From Pseudomonadota bacterium (GTDB lineage Bacteria; Pseudomonadota; Gammaproteobacteria; Burkholderiales; SG8-39), in NCBI GenBank assembly GCA_021825225.1, contig JAKAIH010000113.1:1-7837 (forward strand): a DNA stretch of 7,837 nt, read 5' to 3'. This document shows positions 5,162 through 7,837 of this stretch, piece by piece. Below the pieces are notes generated by a model, which saw nothing but the letters and a program-made list of their open reading frames with translations, did not search any database and was not told where the DNA came from. Both the position numbers and the translations under genes were made by a program. The stretch's first letter is position 1. Each line of letters opens with the position of its first letter.

Positions 5162-5282
5162 ATGATGGACAAGTACGGGGGCGGAAATGGCCAGAATGGC
5201 CAAGAGCCAGGGCGTGAGCCTGAACCAATATGTGCTGTACCTGCTGACCGAGCGCCATACGCACGGCGAGAGGGCTGCGTAG
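5162..5282 (+). pseudogene. Remnant of a small HicB/ribbon-helix-helix type antitoxin
   Basis: A plus-strand frame from the ATG at 5187 to TAG at 5280-5282 gives 31 residues, MARMAKSQGVSLNQYVLYLL followed by a short tail. The SQGVSLNQYVLYLL part is typical of the C-terminal helices of HicB-like and Arc/CopG-type antitoxins (compare the usual G-[VI]-S-[LI]-N-Q-[YF] pattern). In another frame, starting at 5162/5165, MMDKY resembles the beginning of such proteins. The two frames are offset by one base, and the beta-strand and first helix that should lie between are missing, so the gene appears both deleted and frameshifted. A near-perfect 9-base tandem repeat (AATGGCCAG, AATGGCCAA at 5186-5203) marks the join. 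No toxin gene is adjacent. This is the only feature on the plus strand. A functional very short protein from 5187 cannot be excluded. Confidence 0.55.
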
Positions 5283-5312
5283 CCGGAACGGCCGCCGCGA
5301 ACAGGAAATCGC

Positions 5313-7837
5313 TCAGTCAGGTCGTGCTCTGTCACCAGAATTGGCGTAGGTCAGCGCGAACACCGTGTCTGTCAGCCACTTCTTGAAACCTTCGTTGTCG
5401 CTGAATTGTTTGAACAACTCGGTGTCGTCCTTGAGCACTGCCGTCATCACGCGCGCCAGCGCCTTGTCGTGCTCGATGCGTGCATTCTGCTTGTCGGAGT
5501 TCTGCCTCGCGTTCTGGTAGGCGGCGTCGGCCTCGACCCGTGCGGGAATGTCTTTGGTGATCAGCGCGTGCACCCTGTCGCGGTCTGTCCAGCTTATGCC
5601 GCCGAACTGCTCGTTGAAAGTTTTGATGATATTCGAAAGTCGATCGAGCTCTGGCTCCGGTTTGCGCCCGCCGCCCGTGGTCGGCACCGGCTCGATCTCG
5701 GCGTCTGCGTCGGCGAGTTGAATCTTCGCCACCGCCTGTTTCTCGACCCGGTAACTGTCCATGTCAATTGCTTCGAGGATACCCTTCGATAGATCCTCCT
5801 CGATCGGTGCAGGCAGCTTGGGCACGAGGAAGTTAAGGAAGATCGAAAGCCGTTCCCAGTCGGCGTTGTTGTACGGCAGGATGGACGACAGAAATCCGTA
5901 GGTACGGCAGAACGCCTTCGCCTTGCCTTTGAAATCCACCTGGCCGTCCTCGTCCAGCTGCTCCTTGTAGGTCGCGACGCAGGCATCGAGAATCGGATCG
6001 AGCTCGTCGCGGTCGACGCCGGACAGATACAGATCGACCAGCGTCTTCACCTGCTCGGGCGCGTAAACCTGATATCCATCGAGCACCGTTTTTAGATCGT
6101 GCAGCTTATTCGGATCGGTTTCCTCGCTGAGGATGGTGGTGCGGTAATAGTCGGCGAAAGCCGCTTCGATCGTATCGGCGTCGTTCATGAAGTCGAGCAC
6201 AAACACATCGTGCTTCTTCGGGTGCGCGCGGTTGAGGCGGGAGAGCGTCTGCACCGCCTTGATGCCCGACAGCAGCTTGTCCACGTACATGGTGTGCAGC
6301 AGCGGCTCGTCGTAGCCGGTCTGGAACTTGTCGGCGCAGATCAGGAAGCGATACGGGTCCTCGGCGATCTGGTCCGCGATCGATTTCGAGGCAAAGCCGT
6401 TCAAGGATGCCTCGCTAACCTTGGTCCCGCCGTATTCGTGCTCGCCTGAGAAGGCTACGATCGCCCGGTACGGACTTTTACGTTCCCTCAAATAGTCGCG
6501 AAACGCATGGAAGTACTGGACCGCGCGCTCGATGCCGCTCGTGACCACCATGGCCCGCGCCTGTCCGCCGATCTTGCCGAGCGCGAGTACTTGCTCGTGG
6601 AAGTGATCGACCATGATTTCGGCCTTGAGTTCGATGGCGCGCTCGTGGCTCTCCACGTAACGCCGCAGCTTCTTCTTCGCCCGCTTGGTGTCGAACTCCG
6701 GATCGCCCTCCACGGTCTTGACCAGCTTGTAGTAGCTGTTGACCGGCGTGTAGTACTTGAGCACGTCCAGAATGAAGTTCTCCTGGATCGCCTGCTTCAT
6801 GGTGTAACTGTGGAAAGGCCGATGCTTGATCTTATCGCTCTCGTTATACGCTTCACCAAAGAGTTCGAGGGTCTTGTTCTTGGGCGTAGCGGTAAAGGCG
6901 AAGTAGCTCGCGTTCGGCAACAGTTTCTTCGCCTCGATGAGGCGATTGATCTTGTCTTCGATATCCTCGCCGTCCGGCTCAGCCCCGGCCTCGGACAGCG
7001 AAATCGACATTTTCGCCGAGGTGCGGCTGCCTTGGCTCGAATGCGCCTCGTCGACGATGATTGCGAATTTGCGCCCGCGGTGCTCGCTACCGATCTCGTC
7101 GAGGATGAACGGGAACTTCTGCACCGTGGTGATGATGATTTTCTTGCCGCTCTGGATGAAGCTGCGCAGGTCACCGGAATGCTCGGCATGGCCCACGGTC
7201 GCGGCCACCTGCGCGAACTGCTTGATGGTGTCGCGGATCTGCTTATCGAGGATCTTGCGATCGGTGACGACGATGATCGAATCGAATACTTCGGCATCGT
7301 TTCTCCTTAAGCCGATCAGCTGGTGTGCGAGCCAGGCAATGGAGTTCGATTTGCCGCTGCCGGCCGAGTGCTGAATCAGATAGCGCCGGCCGGCCCCGCG
7401 CTCTGCCGCGTCGGCCAACAGCCGGCGCACGACGTCGAGCTGGTGATAACGCGGCCAGACCTGTTCGCGCTTCTTCTTCCTGGTTTTCGGTATCTCCTTT
7501 TCCACGATCTGCGCGTAGTTTTCGAGGATATCGGTCAACCCGCGCGGGGTAAGCATGCGCTTCCACAGGTAATCGGTCTTGAGCCCGTCCGGGTTGGGCG
7601 GGTTGCCGGCGCCATCATTCCAGCCCTGATTGAAGGGCAGGAACCAGGAGGCCTTCCCTTTCAACCAGGTGCAGAAGCGCACTTCGTGATCGTCCACCGC
7701 GAAGTGCACCACGCAGCGGCCGAACTCGAACAGTTTCTCGCGCGGATCGCGGTCGCGTTTGTACTGCTCGACGGCGTCTTCCACCGTCTGCTTGGTGAGG
7801 CTGTTCTTCAGCTCGAACGTGGCAACCGGCAAACCAT
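5313..7837 (-). CDS. hsdR: Type I restriction endonuclease subunit R (5' end beyond window)
   Basis: HsdR is the motor and nuclease subunit of type I restriction-modification complexes; it translocates DNA with ATP and cuts unmodified DNA. The visible part is about 841 residues and lacks only the N-terminal segment. Numbering from the proline-valine start visible at 7832, it shows ELKN (7-10), the E-x-K half of the PD-(D/E)xK nuclease site. Then come Walker A SAGSGKS (156-162), DEAH (261-264), TATP (314-317), FQTGYDEPLLHTMYVDK (502-518) and QTLSRLNR (527-534), the superfamily 2 motor motifs. The C-terminal region, which contacts the methylase core, is intact with a TGA at 5313-5315. The catalytic Asp of the nuclease must be further right. 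TTG at 7830-7832 is an in-frame possible start but is inside the conserved GLPVATFELKN block, so it is not the real start. No hsdM or hsdS gene is inside the window; they probably precede it on the right. Confidence 0.93.
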   Translation of the reverse strand, partial: GLPVATFELKNSLTKQTVEDAVEQYKRDRDPREKLFEFGRCVVHFAVDDHEVRFCTWLKGKASWFLPFNQGWNDGAGNPPNPDGLKTDYLWKRMLTPRGLTDILENYAQIVEKEIPKTRKKKREQVWPRYHQLDVVRRLLADAAERGAGRRYLIQHSAGSGKSNSIAWLAHQLIGLRRNDAEVFDSIIVVTDRKILDKQIRDTIKQFAQVAATVGHAEHSGDLRSFIQSGKKIIITTVQKFPFILDEIGSEHRGRKFAIIVDEAHSSQGSRTSAKMSISLSEAGAEPDGEDIEDKINRLIEAKKLLPNASYFAFTATPKNKTLELFGEAYNESDKIKHRPFHSYTMKQAIQENFILDVLKYYTPVNSYYKLVKTVEGDPEFDTKRAKKKLRRYVESHERAIELKAEIMVDHFHEQVLALGKIGGQARAMVVTSGIERAVQYFHAFRDYLRERKSPYRAIVAFSGEHEYGGTKVSEASLNGFASKSIADQIAEDPYRFLICADKFQTGYDEPLLHTMYVDKLLSGIKAVQTLSRLNRAHPKKHDVFVLDFMNDADTIEAAFADYYRTTILSEETDPNKLHDLKTVLDGYQVYAPEQVKTLVDLYLSGVDRDELDPILDACVATYKEQLDEDGQVDFKGKAKAFCRTYGFLSSILPYNNADWERLSIFLNFLVPKLPAPIEEDLSKGILEAIDMDSYRVEKQAVAKIQLADADAEIEPVPTTGGGRKPEPELDRLSNIIKTFNEQFGGISWTDRDRVHALITKDIPARVEADAAYQNARQNSDKQNARIEHDKALARVMTAVLKDDTELFKQFSDNEGFKKWLTDTVFALTYANSGDRARPD

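Noticed and set aside
5091..5264. N-terminal extension of the SRAP protein by 58 residues
   Set aside because: SRAP chemistry needs the cysteine directly after the initiator methionine; MCGRY at 5090 fixes the start, and the extension overlaps the predicted promoter and the antitoxin remnant.
6507..7310. Plus-strand open frame of 267 codons inside hsdR
   Set aside because: It is antisense to the conserved DEAH/helicase region of hsdR and has no recognisable motif.

Overview
The window is a GC-rich stretch with one dominant coding strand. All six convincing genes lie on the minus strand, so the map is best read from right to left. Codon use and protein similarity suggest a proteobacterium, probably a betaproteobacterium of the Burkholderiales/Nitrosomonadales/Rhodocyclales type. 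That placement is an inference from protein style, not from a marker gene.

Right part (5313-7837): the motor and C-terminal part of a type I restriction endonuclease subunit R. Its N-terminal part lies beyond the right edge. Between it and the next gene (5091-5312) sits a plus-strand remnant of a small HicB/ribbon-helix-helix type antitoxin, which looks frameshifted and internally deleted. The same gap holds a likely promoter for the next gene.

Middle (2966-5090): an SRAP-domain protein (YedK/HMCES family, repair shield for abasic sites) with all four active-site residues. It is followed by a serine/threonine protein kinase fused to a C-terminal cyclic-nucleotide-binding-like domain. These two genes have no evident functional link to each other or to the flanking genes.

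Left part (1-2896): a catabolic cluster for four-carbon acid sugars (L-threonate or D-erythronate), in the order dehydrogenase (ltnD-like), 3-oxo-tetronate kinase (otnK), 3-oxo-tetronate 4-phosphate decarboxylase (otnC, cut by the left edge). Together they would oxidise the acid sugar, phosphorylate the oxo-acid and decarboxylate it to dihydroxyacetone phosphate. The isomerase otnI, common in such clusters, is not in the window and may lie further left.

The otnK-otnC gap (329-644) is unusual. It is about 316 bases long in an otherwise compact operon and carries a run of hairpins. Two of them are long, near-perfect and in opposite orientation, and they share the same loop although their outer stems differ. 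This is the least explained structure in the window. I found no RNA gene, CRISPR array, insertion sequence or convincing new multi-gene system.
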